64,000 nt of DNA from Certhia americana (lineage: Eukaryota > Chordata > Aves > Passeriformes > Certhiidae): assembly GCA_018697195.1 (NCBI GenBank), contig CM031878.1, forward strand, positions 40,570,564-40,634,563, written 5' to 3'. The position numbers and the translations under genes were made by a program. The first letter of the stretch is position 1, and each line of letters starts with the position of its first letter. The notes below the pieces were generated by a model. The model saw only the letters and a list, made by a program, of their open reading frames with translations, did not search any database and was not told the origin of the DNA. Positions 51,763 through 63,784 of this stretch are shown one piece after another.

Positions 51763-52720
51763 ATCCATATCCAGCTCTATTGGGCTTTTAATTTTTTTTT
51801 TTTTTTTTTTTTTCTGTTAAATCCATAGGAAGAAGTTAGCAAAATAACGTAATCTAAAGAAATACCTGAAGTTAGCTAAGCAAACTGTTCTGAATCCCTT
51901 TAAGCAAACTATACACTGGAGCACATGAGGCACTGGTTAATATTTTTATGTTCTATGTGTTTCTCTGGTTATTATGGCAGATTTACAACATCAAATTATT
52001 GTAGCCCCCAAACCACTTGAACTGGCTTGGCATACTTTAATACTTTCATGGACTAACATTAATTTCTTGGGGTAGAATATACCAAAAGAATCTGATAGAA
52101 AAATAATTTTCAAGAGATTTCTTGAGCCAGAAGGGGCTAAAGGAGAGTTGCCCTTAATTTTGAACTTCTGTATAAGAAACTTCATCTGTTGTTTGATTGT
52201 TGGTTTGTTCTTAAGTTTTTCTTCTAAATAAGCCTGTTCAGAAGGGCAGGTTGCTATCACTTTGTTCTAGTCAGAAACAAATTAATTTGGGGAAGGTATC
52301 TTCATTTAAACTAATTAAGGCCATGATGACAAAGTTCCTAGTTAGCTCTTCTGTGTTGTTTTTTGGGGATCATATATCAGGTGTGAAGGAGATAGCACAG
52401 ACTACAAGGGTCTGAAATTCCTGAAGTGAATGTGCTCTGTTTAGACTTTTTATAAATTTGATGTTTCTGTTGCTGATGAAAGTAGTTTATCATACATCCT
52501 GCTTTGAAGTGAGAGGATATTGCAGGACAGCACATGTGCTAGCCTGCTTACCTGTACCTTCTCCTTGCTGAGACTCTTCATTCCTTCAGTTTGGGGTTGT
52601 GTTGGTATGTACATCTATGAGCTTTTGAGCAATCTCAGTTTGTATCTGAATAGAAAAAATTTATATCTTATAAGAAATGAAGTTTGTATCACAGAGGAAA
52701 TAAAACTTTAAAAACAAAAT
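51763..52720 (+). other. SECISBP2: SECISBP2 3' untranslated region
   Basis: About 950 bp of AT-rich sequence with a T22 run at 51,792-51,813. The first AATAAA after the stop is at 52,699-52,704, followed by GT-containing sequence (atgtgctt, then gtagtggtgg). It is the likely cleavage site, though other ends are possible. Confidence 0.6.
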
Positions 52721-54460
52721 GTGCTTATAGTAGTGGTGGAGCACCTTAGTGGAAATGGCCTATATAAACACCGTTTTTTTGAGGACAGGCCTAAAGAAAG
52801 TAATTGGAGGGATGCACATACATCTTGTGTCAGCTTTTCTGAAAAGTGTTACAGATGCCATGTGCTGCTCAGCATCTCTGAGGCCATGTGCTGCTCAGCA
52901 TCTCTGAGGTGTGTCTGCAAGTGCTTCACCATACTGAACATTTGTAGTGCAATACTTTGAAAAGTAGTGATGATAGAAGTGATTTTAAAAACTTTAAGTA
53001 ATTTTGAAATGCAAACAATTTTGTAGACTATAAATTGTATAAAATCTGTTACAAATATTGATTCTATAAAGAATGCTTGTGACTTAAGTAAGCTCGTCTT
53101 GTGGGAATTTAGTGATACTTGAAATGTCACTTTTTGGGAAAACACACTGACAAGGGAAGCTGGCTTTATGCTGAAATGCACTAGTTATGGTGATGATCTT
53201 TTTTGTATTAGTTCCTTCTAATCTTAAATGGAAATTGGGGGAGAAAGGTCCCAGTGACAAAACGTGCTTTTGGCCAGCATGTACCCTTGATGCAAAGGTA
53301 AGTTGTGATTTATTCATTTGTACCTGTGCCACTTGGATACTCATCTAAAATTCTGGAACTGCTAAACCCAGACACTGCATGGAATGAGAACCAGTTGGTA
53401 AAAAATTTGGATTTTGACCATGTTTTCTATTTTGTCTTAATTGTAGAAGAGTAAAAAAACTTCAGAAACATTATAGGTTGTTCACAATCTTAGGGACTTA
53501 TTTCCAGTTCTTAGAAAGTATAAAAAAAATTTACTGTAAGGTGTCACAGCCATGGTAACTAATGCTGGGACAGAAATTTTATTTTTTTTTTCCATAAATT
53601 TGGACTAAACAAAAAAATCTGGCAACTTTTTACTACTTGGAGTAATTTCCTGCAGAAACAAAGCAAAGCTTAGCTACATCATCCAAAACCCTGACCCTTG
53701 CCTTTATATTCCCACTCAGCTGCACAGAACTAAACTTAAGTGTGTAAGTGCTCCATATCAGTTGAACAAATGGAGGAGAGACAATTCAAGGAAATTATAT
53801 TTATAGTTGTCTTGAGAACAAAAAAATTATGAGAACAAAGAGAAAAAAAAACCTCTGATGGTGTCAGAAGTCTGCATCAGCGTCAGTGAAATTCCTATGT
53901 GAAAAACAGGGAAAATAGTCAAGAAAAATAGGGAAAAAATGAGTTTTCACCCTTCATGTGTCACAAGGTGGTCTGATACTAAAAAAAAAGATCATTCAAG
54001 TCTTAGTATGAGGTGACAGCTTTCTTTGATAATGGGCAACACTCTCATTTAAATCTTACCAGTTAGGAGAGAAATTAGGGATGAGTATGAAGCTTTCTGA
54101 TATTGCTCAAAGCAGCTCTCTGCCTGGGCTGATTGATTATTAGGGAGCATCTTACTCGTTTCCAGATTGTTGAAATCAGTTGAGCAGATTATTAGTAGAG
54201 AGAATTTAATTTGTACCTCAGACTTTTGTTTCTTAGATGCAGAAGGACAGAATAGTGTGGGTCCTCACATTTTCAGTCTGCACTTGATCATCCTAAGGAA
54301 TGATCTTTGAATTCATTCAGCATAGAATTTTTAAACTACATTATCTCAAATACAGAAGAAGAATTTGATAAAACTAAAGAGTCTTCTTGCATACTTTGTA
54401 ATCTATCTCTATTTTCAGCATTAGTCAGAACTTCTTTATTTGCTATAGAAACTTTATTAC
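52721..54460. other. Interval between the facing 3' ends of SECISBP2 and SEMA4D
   Basis: AT-rich unique DNA without recognised genes. It holds a perfect 26-bp tandem duplication at 52,857-52,908. Short frames here have no domain features. Confidence 0.55.
52857..52908. repeat. Perfect 26-bp tandem duplication
   Basis: The 26-bp unit starting GCCATGTGCTGCTCAGCATC occurs twice head to tail (52,857-52,882 and 52,883-52,908) without a mismatch, which indicates a recent duplication. Confidence 0.95.
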
Positions 54461-55004
54461 TGTCATGGTTTAAGCCCAGCCAGCAACTGAGCACCACCCA
54501 GCATCTCAGTGGGAGCAGATCAGAAGGGTACAAGCCAGAAAACCCGTGGGTTGAGATGATGACAGTTGAATGGGAAAAGCAAAAGCCATGCACACAGGCA
54601 AAGTAAAACTGGGAATTCATTCCCTGCCTCCCAGGGCAGGCAGGTAGTCAGCCATGTCCAGGAGAGCAGGGCACCATCACATATAATTACTTGGGAAGAC
54701 AAATGACATCACTCCATACATGCCTCCCTGCCTTTATATCCTGAGCATGATGCCATGTGGTCTGGAATATCCCTTTGGTCAGTTGGGGTCACCTGTCCTG
54801 GCTGTATCTCCTCCCAACCTCCCTTGCACACCCAACTTCCTTGCCATCGAAGCAGAGCAAAAAGCAGGAAAGGCCTTGGCTCTGTGTGAGCCCTGCTCAG
54901 CAATAACAAAAAAATTATCAACCATTATCAGCCCTGTGTTCAGCACAAATCTAAAACAGTCTCATACCAACCACTGTGAAGAAAATTAACTCAAACTCAG
55001 CAAA
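54461..55004 (-). mobile_element. Avian ERV solo LTR between SECISBP2 and SEMA4D
   Basis: The plus strand starts 'tgtcatggtttaagcccagc' and continues with 'ggaatatccctttggtcagt', 'cacctgtcctggctgtatct' and 'actgtgaagaaaattaactc', a widespread bird LTR recognised from memory. In the complementary direction a TATAAA box (plus 54,734-54,740) sits mid-element, so the LTR probably reads on the minus strand. ATTAC flanks both sides (54,456-54,460 and 55,005-55,009), as for a 5-bp target duplication, although the minus-strand start seems to lack a few terminal bases. No gag, pol or env sequence is present. Confidence 0.75.
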
Positions 55005-55540
55005 ATTACCAAAGGAAATACATTTGAACAAATGAGCTTGCTGACACTAGAAAGGAATGCTCTTCAAAACACTGGCAACATGAGCATAAACATAGTAAAA
55101 GAAAAATTAGCATACAAGTTGAAATGCCTTTAAATAAATGTGATCCACGTCCTAATTTCTAAATCATATGCCAAGATCCTCAAGCCCAAATTATCTGTTT
55201 GGCTTAATGAACTCAAAAGAGAAAACATCATATTATATTCTTTGAACAGCACAAGTCTTGCTGAGACTACTTTTGTTCTTTATTAATCTGAAGTAGCTGA
55301 CATCAGAAAACCAGAGATAGTTGCAACATGGGATGGATGGCCTCTCTTGTACCATTAGCTTAGTTATTCTTTGGTGCAGTAAGAATATCCCCTTCCACTT
55401 CACGCTTGAGTTGATTCTTCTGAGTATGAGTTTTAATGTCAGCGCTAACACTTGCAAAGATATCTCCAAATGCCGTAATATTAGCAGGTGCTCTTAACTT
55501 GCATACATTTCTCCTTCTAGCCTGGTCATTCCTTTGTCCA

Positions 55541-55570
55541 TTAGAGGCTGTTTCTCTTGTTGCAGGTCTC
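55541..55570 (-). CDS. SEMA4D: SEMA4D alternative terminal exon d
   Basis: Ten codons, 'ETCNKRNSL' and TAA, after a good acceptor (pyrimidine tract then TTCAG). They match the remembered human ending 'ESCSKDTL'. A downstream minus-strand AATAAA lies at plus 55,279-55,284, before the LTR, and probably ends the transcript. Confidence 0.8.
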   Translation of the reverse strand, partial: ETCNKRNSL

Positions 55571-58500
55571 CTGAAGAAAAATTTCAGAATGATGTGTTAA
55601 TACCACTCTAAAAACGAAGATGGGGCTTAAGGTTTTCCTACGCTAACTGTTCCACAGGGAGCAGGCACATAGTATCTAAGGTTTTCATGTGATCTTTGTT
55701 CTAACTGTTGGAGAAAAATATTAATAGATGGGTATGGACTTCTTTTTTTAAAAAAAAAAAAAAAAAATTGTCAGCTTTTCTGGACATTTATGAAGTCCAG
55801 TAGTCTCTGCAGTCCAGTTAGTCTACAGATTTGATTAAATTGGTCTGCTCTATTCACTATACACAGGCTTACTGTTTTGGGCAGGAAGAGAGTTGCTGAC
55901 TATGAGCAGTTGGTTAGTGGACTGAAGGAACAAACTGACATAACTGCAATGAATGTCATACACAGAACAGATTTTATTGCTGAGCGGGTCAAGAACAATG
56001 ACATGTACAGGAACACTGATCATTTTGTTACATAAATACATGCAGTTGCAGAAGTGTAAGAGGCAGTTTATAAAAGTCATACCCATGTTTTCCTCCAGTT
56101 TTGCATCATCTTGTCATGTTCACTGATAGCACTTCTCCAGGTATCAAATCCTTTGGTCCACGCATCCTGATCAGCACTGTCTGAGAATGGAAATGGGATT
56201 ATTACATAACCATATAATGGCAGAAGTCAGTACGTGATCAGATTCAGGACTGCCTGTCCTGCAGGAAGGGGGCTAGTGGGAACCTTGTCCTTCATCATGC
56301 AGCACATCCTTTCACATTATTTGGTGGTAAGTCCTGTTGAAATGGTTATGTCTCTTACACTGTGCAGCAAACTTAATAGCCTTCAGAGTAACAGGCTTAG
56401 TGTATTATCTGTGATTTGACATCTAGAAGGTAGGACTTGCAGATTAATAGTTCAGACCCATCTAACAAGCACAGAATGCTCCAGGTAGATCATAACAAGC
56501 CTGGGGAGAAGAGTGACATGCTGGGCAGGACGAGCTAACATGATGGACCGGTGATATGATGGACATGTACAATTAATATTCCCCATTTTTCAATATTCAT
56601 AGGATGACAGAATCAATCAGGAAAAGACCTCTGAGATCATCAAATCTAACCTATGATCCAACATCACCTTGTCAACCAGACCATGGCACCCAGTGCCACA
56701 TCCAGTCTTTCCTTAAGCACCTTCAGGGACAGGGACAGTGACACAGCCACCTACCTCCCTGGGCAGCCCATTCCAATGTCTGGTTACCCTTTCTGTGAAG
56801 AAATTCCTCCTGATGTCCAACCTAAACCTTTCCTGGCACAGCTTAAGCCTGTGTCCTCTTTTCCTGGGAAGAGGCTGACCCCCACCTGGCTACACGCTCC
56901 TTTCAGGTGGCTGAAGAGTGATAAAGTCACCCTGAGCCTCCTTTTCCCCAGGCTGAACAGCCCCAGCTCCTTCAGCCATTACTTACAGGACTTGTGCTCC
57001 AGACCCTTCACCAGCCCTGCTGCCCTTCTCTGGACATGCTCCAGGCATCTCAATATCACACTCCATCGATATTCCTAAACTGAGGGGCCCAGAACTGAAC
57101 ACAGAACTCAAGGTGAGGCCTCACCAGTACAGAGTATCTGCCATCATCACTGCCCTGCTTCTGCTGGCCACACTATTGCTGGTACAGGCTAGGATGCCAT
57201 GGGCCATCTTGGCCACCTGGGCACAGCTGGCTTGTGTCACCTACTGTCACCAGCAACCCCAGGTACCTTTCTTCCTGGCCACTATCCTGTCACTCTGACC
57301 CCAACCTGTAGCACAGAGGGTTGTGGCCAAAGTGTTACCACAACCTGGACTTGGTCCAAGACCCAGCACTTGGCCTTGTTGAATCTCATATTGCTGGATT
57401 TGGCCCATCAGTCCATCCTGTCCATGCCCCTCTGCAGAGTCCTCCTACCCTCCAACAAATCAACACTTCCCACCAGCTTGGTGTCATCTGCAAATGTACT
57501 AGTGAAAGATACAATCCCCTCATCCATGTCATCAATAAAACTATTGAACAGAACAGCCCCAGCACAGATCCCTGAAGGGACACCACTGGTTCCTGGCCCC
57601 CAGCTGGATGCAGCACTGCTCACCACCACTCTCTGGGTGTGCCCACCCAGCCAGTTCCTAACCCAGCACAGAGTGCTCCTGTCCAAGCCACGGGCTGCCA
57701 GCTTTTCCAGGAGCATGCTGTGGGAGACAGTGTCAAAGGCCTTGCTGCAGTCCAGGTACACAACAACCACAGCCTTCCCGGCATCCACCAGGAGGGTCAC
57801 CTGGTCTAAAAGGAGACCAGGTTGGTCAAACAGGACCTACCCCTCCTAAACCCATGCCAGCTGGGTTGGATCCTTCAACCATCTGTAGACACCATGTAAT
57901 TTCACTCAGGAGTTCCTTATACTTTCTTACATTGTCAATTTAAGAAGGACTATGTTACTGCATCTTGGTCTACTTGCCATCTTTTTTGGCAGAATGTAAG
58001 ACCGATGGTGATGTATTTTCTATATTTCTTTTGGGACACTAGCAACAGTTGCATTTTTTCAGAGCACAGTGAGAACAGACAGAGGTCTGTTTTACATTTA
58101 CATTGGTTTGGTTGAGATGCTCTTAATTCTGATTCTGAGACAGACTTCAAAGGAACTGGAATGATGGCATAATTTTTGGCTTTTCCCTGTCATTGGAAAA
58201 AGAAACACTGAGCCTTCTTTGACAGACTCACATTAGGTATTTACCAGCTTCTTAATTTTTCCTTCATCTTGCCAAGAAAACGCCTGCTGTCATATTCATT
58301 GCTCCTGCTGTTGTTTCCAAGACTATTCAGACCTTTTCCACACCCCGCTAAGGTTTCAAGAGCTAGTTGCAGCAGGCAGTCTGGATACTCCAAAATCCTG
58401 CAGTTGCTGAAGTTACCTTACTGCCCTCCTGCCTAGTCAGTGTCCAAATGGAGCAGAGGGACCTGACCTCACCCAAATATAAATGGTTTACAAATCAAGC

Positions 58501-61500
58501 AATTTTAAAAAGCCAGCATAGTGGGAGTTTCTCTTTACCATGTGACTTCCTTAAGTCCTTATGAATGAAAGAATTTTTTTTACATTACCCTGTAGAATCC
58601 CTTTAAGAGTACTTACTTGTAGTTGTATACTCATCTGACTTTCAGGGAGTTTTAATTAGTTTATCAGGTTTTGGTTCAATTTCTAGATCCTAGTTTCTAA
58701 TTTATGTTAGTCCTTTGATGGAAGGGGCAGAGGAAGGAGTTTTAATGGCGCTAAAATCCTTTCATAAATGAAATGCATACTAATAAAGTAGGCAAGGGTT
58801 GCCATCTTTAGATATGCATGTTTTATGGGTGAATATAACAGAGCCTTACTTACAGCAGGGTCAGGCAAAACACGGCATACACTTGAAACAAGCCTACCTC
58901 TATCTTCCACTGTGATCAGCACTTCTGACATCGAGTTCCCAGCTTTTGAGATGAATGAACATCTGTACTCTGTGTTTTCTGACACTGAATCTTTCACCCA
59001 GCTCAGAACATGCACTCTGCCATCAAGCAGCATGTGAGATTGCTCTGTGATGCATGCCTTCATCTTTTGTCCATTCTTCTCCCAGACAAAGTAGGAATCA
59101 TCCGGACCTGTAAAAATGCCAGTTTATTCTATAAGAAAATAGAAGATGAAAAGTTTATCTTTGAAAACAAAACAAACCCCATTATGTCAAGATTAGGCTT
59201 AAAACCATAAATGGTTGATTGAAATGTTTCTTGGGTTTCTTCATCTGAAATATCCCAGGTACAAAAAACCTGGGATAAAGAGGAGCTAGCACTGGAAATT
59301 TAGGTTCAAGTCAAAGTCATGGGTTTGTATTGAGCAATTCTGTGTGGATTTTCACAATGGGGAACTTAGCACATGCAGTAAGAGCCAGTGATGAACACCA
59401 GCACCATCTGCCTGTGCAAATTCCTGTAGCACCAGGATACACTGCCTACTGCTGCCCAACCCAGGTCCTGGTACAGAGCTGAAACCACCTGAGACATGCC
59501 TCACAGAATCTAAAGGAAAGGCCAGGAGGGGAAAAGTTCAAGAACTCAGTGCGTCAAAGATGTTGGAACTAGTAATGAAAGAGGTCGAATTGGAAAAAGC
59601 ACAGAACCAGTAGTCACAGCAGGCACTTAAGCAAGACAGAACTTGAAAGAAGCTTGGATCAACAACAAAGAGCAATCTAATTTTTCACCTTGTTACTATT
59701 ATTTGTTGTAACCTGCAAGGGCAACATTTGAATAAATCAGGGATTGACAGTAGCCTGGAGGACAGAACAGCTGTTCCCAGAAAACTAGCTAGCAAGGTTG
59801 GCTGAAGTGCACTTGGCAGCATCAGAACCTTTCCATTTAAAATATAGGCATCTGGGCCAAGCTAAGAACTTTGTAATTCTGATGTTTAAAACAGGACTAT
59901 TTCTCCCTCTGGGCCTAGAATCCAGACTAGCCTTAGAAAGAGAAGATGTGAAGAGAAATTTGGGGTAAAAAGAAAATGAACTATTGTTACAAATATGTCT
60001 TGACAGAACCTACTACCGCTTTTACTGTGAGCACATCATATTGCAAGTTGATGTGGCATTTTTCCCCCAGAAAAATACAATTCTATTGTTAAGTTTTAGA
60101 TAATCATGCAGGAAAAAAGACCCAACTAGTTTTTACATTTGTGTACATATTTTTACGTAGTAGACATTTTTATGTTGTGTATCACATTAAATTCTTAACT
60201 CCTAAGTTTTATTTCCAAATCTCCCACAAATAAGGGCATATAAATTAGCAGTATGGGTAAGGGTGAATGATAGAGGGCATGATCTAGTTAAAGCATTGTA
60301 GAGTTTCTCTGTGGGAAGGGGCAAAGTCTGAAGGGCTGACAGCAGCTCTCACAAAATGGAAAGGCTAAGCTTTACATTGGACTGAAAACAGCTGGTCTAG
60401 CACATACTTTTATTTTTAAAGGTGGTTTATGGATGATTGTACTCATTCTACAGTTAACAGCAGAGAGGTTACATGTCACTAAGTTCATGGGAAGTCTGGA
60501 ATCAGGGACAAATTACTTCAGTGACCTCAAGCTGAAGCTGGAATTTGGACAAATGGGAGGAATAGTTAAGTGCAAGCACAGAAAAAAAAAATCCCTAAGT
60601 GCCATTTTAGAGCCATGTAACAAAGCAACCCACTTAGTGCAGGACATTGCCCTAAATTTACTTCAGATGTACTATTCACATCAGAGAACCTGCTCTGTTT
60701 TCCAGTGCTGAAGATCCCAATTGTGCTGGAAGTCTGCCAAAATTTCAGCTTACATCCACACTTCAACAAGAGACTAAAATGCAGCAATTTCCTTTCACAT
60801 GGAATTTTGCAAGCTGTGTTGGTTCAGATTGGCCCCTACAAAGTGCAACTAGGCAATTTTACCCTTACGTTGCTTTTCTGTGCAGTCAGATGCACTGGAA
60901 ATCCCCAGAGACACACACTCATCCTCACTTACACTGGTTGACAGCAAAATCTAGGTGCAAGCAGTACTCAGGGTTTTCCTGATCCTGTTTCAGTGCAGCA
61001 TGTTTCCAATTGTCAGGCAATTACCTTCTCTACTTTGATTTCATTTTCAGGAAGGATCAATAGAAAAAAAAAATACTGTGAAACAGTTTCATCTGCAAAA
61101 ATTTTGAATCACATTTGTCAAATGCAAATTTTCTACAACTGTACAGTGAGAAATCAGACTCAGATATAATGGCTAGTGAAATATTTTTTGAAGATAAAGG
61201 AAAATAATACAAACATATACTCTGGGGTTTTTTTACTGACACTATAATACAAATTAATGACATGCCTAGCGCAAGCTTCAAAATACAAGTTTCTGACCCT
61301 ACTTACTTTGCCATCCATGTTAGGAATGCTTGAAAGATTTAAAAAAAATTAATTTTATTAAAACATAATAATCAAGCAGAGAATTAAACAGCACACCAGG
61401 CTAGGTACATAAATAAATATGTCTAAGCAGCCATGAAATATATTTCAGACAGTTAACTTCAAAAATATTGCTTCAATAAACTACACTAATTACACATGAT

Positions 61501-63012
61501 TAAATAAAATCAACTTCATCACCTTGATAATTTTAGAAGGGGAATTAACATTTACCAAGCAAAAATACAAGAAACTTTGCGGCATTATCTGAATTACCCT
61601 TTTCTTTGCATAAGCCCTTCAAAATTTCCACTGTCTGTGGAAGTGTTTGCTTCTTTCTCACGTAGATTTAATTTTCTCTGCTTCCAGTAGTTTGATTGAA
61701 ATGATAATGGCCAGGTAGTAATGGCCCAGATAGTTTCTGCCAGCAGAATGGGTTCTCTGACCTATGTCAAATCAGGCTGGCTTATAAAATCCACATATTT
61801 AATACCCAGATGGCCTTTTCTCAGTATTTCCCGAGACAAAAAATTCAGCTACCATTGTTAGCATAGAAACTTAAACCACTGCAACTGCTTGTAATCTTCT
61901 TCTCACAGTCTGACTGCATTCACTGGGTTATTGGTGTAAATTTGGTTTAATAAGGCTAAAAGAAGTAAATAAAACCAGACTTAAAGAACTGAAGTATACA
62001 GCTACAGATTCAGAACAGCATGGGGATATGCCCTGCTAAACTGGTAACGGAATTAAGCATTTGCCATTTACGAATCACATCCTAATAGACATATGGTTTT
62101 CAAGGCAGCTTGGAAACTCTAATTTAAAAGGAGTGGATTATGGATTAAGTAGAGGTCAGTGACATCAGGCAGGGGGAGCAAGAGGGAGCACTAGCCAAGC
62201 TGGCTCCTTGTGCCAAGTGCTGCTATGTGCAGAGAGCTGTGGAGACATTTCAAATGCACTCCAGTGAAGCTGCACTGTAAAACCTGAGCAGTGGTGGTAC
62301 AGTACAGAGTCTCCCTCATTTCTAACCCAGTTCTTGAAGGCTAGCATTTGAATAAGGCTTCTCTATATTCATAGAAACACTTCCAAGACGGGGGAGTTGG
62401 TACAAAAGCAGGAGCCATCAGAAACCCTACACCCACCCCAGCTAATAATTTCTGCAAATTGACAGCAATGTGAAATCCAGTGAAGATAACTGACAGAAGA
62501 GAGGTATCCTAGAGAGAAATTCTACCAGGGTAACAAAAAGTCTTTTACACAAATTCCTGTAATCTAGTCAAGGAACTGCTACCAGAGGCTAACCACAGGG
62601 ACAGGAAGTTCAGGTTTATGGAAAAAACCTCCCTTGTATAACCCAATACACACCAAAACCTCTTTCAAAGCTCACCATGTGCATCAGATTAAGAATGGCA
62701 TCTGGATTTAATGCTTGTTATCAAGCTTGCAGCTTTGCTGAATGCTACTGAAGCAAACATCCCAGATTTCTGAGAACCCAGATCATACAAGAAGCTCTCA
62801 TCTGGAGCAGGGATTAAGTTTTAAAAACGCACTATAATCTGGATGCAGGAAGGGTTGTTTTTTTTTTTATATCAGACATCAAAGTTAGCCCAGGAAGAGG
62901 TTAGTGAGTCATTAATACAAAACATTACCACCAGCACTACTCAGTATGTGAATGAAAGGTTTAGGGCTGGTCACAGTTTCTTGAATTGTAGGAGTCTGAC
63001 TCATTGCTGCTG
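55541..63012 (-). CDS. SEMA4D: SEMA4D, 3' exons of the short (non-transmembrane) isoform, partial
   Basis: Four minus-strand exons join in phase: 63,012-62,929, 59,107-58,898, 56,180-56,083 and 55,570-55,541, ending in TAA. They encode '[11 protein letters not shown]', then '[20 protein letters not shown]', '[15 protein letters not shown]', '[20 protein letters not shown]', then '[19 protein letters not shown]' and 'ETCNKRNSL'. From memory, human SEMA4D has a short isoform whose alternative C terminus shows the same pattern (an Ig-like half with 'YRCS...SAGN', a 'GEHDRMMQSWRKAW' stretch, then 'ESCSKDTL'). Semaphorin 4D is a ligand of plexin-B1 and CD72. This ending has no membrane segment. 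The sema and PSI domains and the usual transmembrane exon lie beyond the right edge. The gene faces SECISBP2 tail to tail, as in mammals. Gene identity is well supported by synteny; use of these exons is inferred. Confidence 0.82.
55750..55767. repeat. Poly(A) run in a SEMA4D intron
   Basis: Eighteen A residues after a short T run, in the intron between exons c and d. Confidence 0.88.
56083..56180 (-). CDS. SEMA4D: SEMA4D alternative exon c
   Basis: 98 bp, acceptor TTCTCAG and donor GTATGA. It encodes '[20 protein letters not shown]' and '[12 protein letters not shown]'. Reading through the donor would give Val then a stop, a possible retained-intron ending. Confidence 0.85.
56600..57870 (-). 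mobile_element. CR1 LINE with open reverse transcriptase segment in a SEMA4D intron
   Basis: The minus-strand frame 57,800-57,408 (130 codons) encodes the reverse transcriptase palm: '[19 protein letters not shown]', '[15 protein letters not shown]', a 'GVPSGI' box and the catalytic '[12 protein letters not shown]'. The 3' part (56.6-57.3 kb) is the usual CR1 tail with no open frame. The element lies between SEMA4D exons c and b in the sense direction. Of the CR1s here it has the best-kept catalytic motif. Confidence 0.92.
58898..59107 (-). CDS. SEMA4D: SEMA4D alternative exon b, Ig-like half
   Basis: 210 bp, acceptor TTTTACAG and donor GTAGGC. It encodes '[18 protein letters not shown]' to '[11 protein letters not shown]', with the Trp, the two Cys (in 'KACI' and 'YRCS') and the Tyr-x-Cys of an Ig-like fold. 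An overlapping plus-strand frame is a shadow. Confidence 0.85.
59108..62928 (-). other. SEMA4D: SEMA4D intron between alternative exons a and b
   Basis: 3.8 kb of AT-rich intron. I recognise no repeats longer than short homopolymers and no further exon that would fit the phase. Confidence 0.5.
62929..63012 (-). CDS. SEMA4D: SEMA4D alternative exon a
   Basis: 84 bp between an acceptor reading TCTTAG/CAGCAGCA and the donor G/GTAATG. It encodes '[20 protein letters not shown]' then 'LSSAG' and leaves one base, as the next exon needs. CAG repeats at the acceptor give alternative splice points three bases apart. It is the least certain of the four exons. Confidence 0.58.
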
Positions 63013-63780
63013 CTAAGATACCAAAACAATAAATCAGTATAAAATGAAGCCATCAGAGATGAGCTGATTGGAAAAGTGGGTGAAAAAAATACCTTTTAAA
63101 TTGAGACAAGCATCTTTGCGGTTTTCTGAAAATCATGTGCAAGTTACATAGCCTATACACCCTGTAACTGGGGTGCAGTATTTTTGTAGCTTTGTTGGCT
63201 AGTGTTTGATTATTAAAGTAGGGCAATTCATTCTAGAAGACAAGCTTGACAGCAATGGAAAAAGGTCCCCTTAAAAAGCCAAGAAAACAGACCTCTCTGA
63301 AACGCCAAAGACTATTACATCCAATACCAAGTATTTCATACTGAAGAATGCATGAGGTCCCTCGGACACCTGATGCTTCATTAAATTATCCATCCCTTTG
63401 TTTAACATCAACACCACAAACTGATGCAGCCTTATTATGGCAGATGAAAAGCAGGAAGTGCTTCCTATGAAACATGAACCAGGTGGAAGCAGCAACCAGT
63501 CACCAGAGGAGATGCACAGCACACAGAGGTGCAAGCAGGACATGGCATCCGTCTTCTTGGAGCAGAATTTAAAAGCAGGTTGGGAAAATGGCTGACTGGC
63601 CCATTAGACAAAAATGCAATTGAAAACTGTTCGTGCATTTATTCAGATGCTCTCTGAGGGTGTCCAGAAAAAGGTTTTGCAATTGGAACCTAGATAATTG
63701 TGGAAAAAAAATCTGATGAAGCACTAGTAAGCTAGAATCAGGAACTATCAAAAAAAAAAAAAAAAAAAAAAAAAAAGGTT
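63013..63780. other. SEMA4D intron sequence with A27 run
   Basis: No exon recognised. A 27-base A run occupies 63,750-63,776, just before a CR1. A 90-codon minus-strand frame at 63,271-63,543 is rich in Cys, Ser and Phe and lacks recognisable features. Confidence 0.5.
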
Positions 63781-63784
63781 CAAC

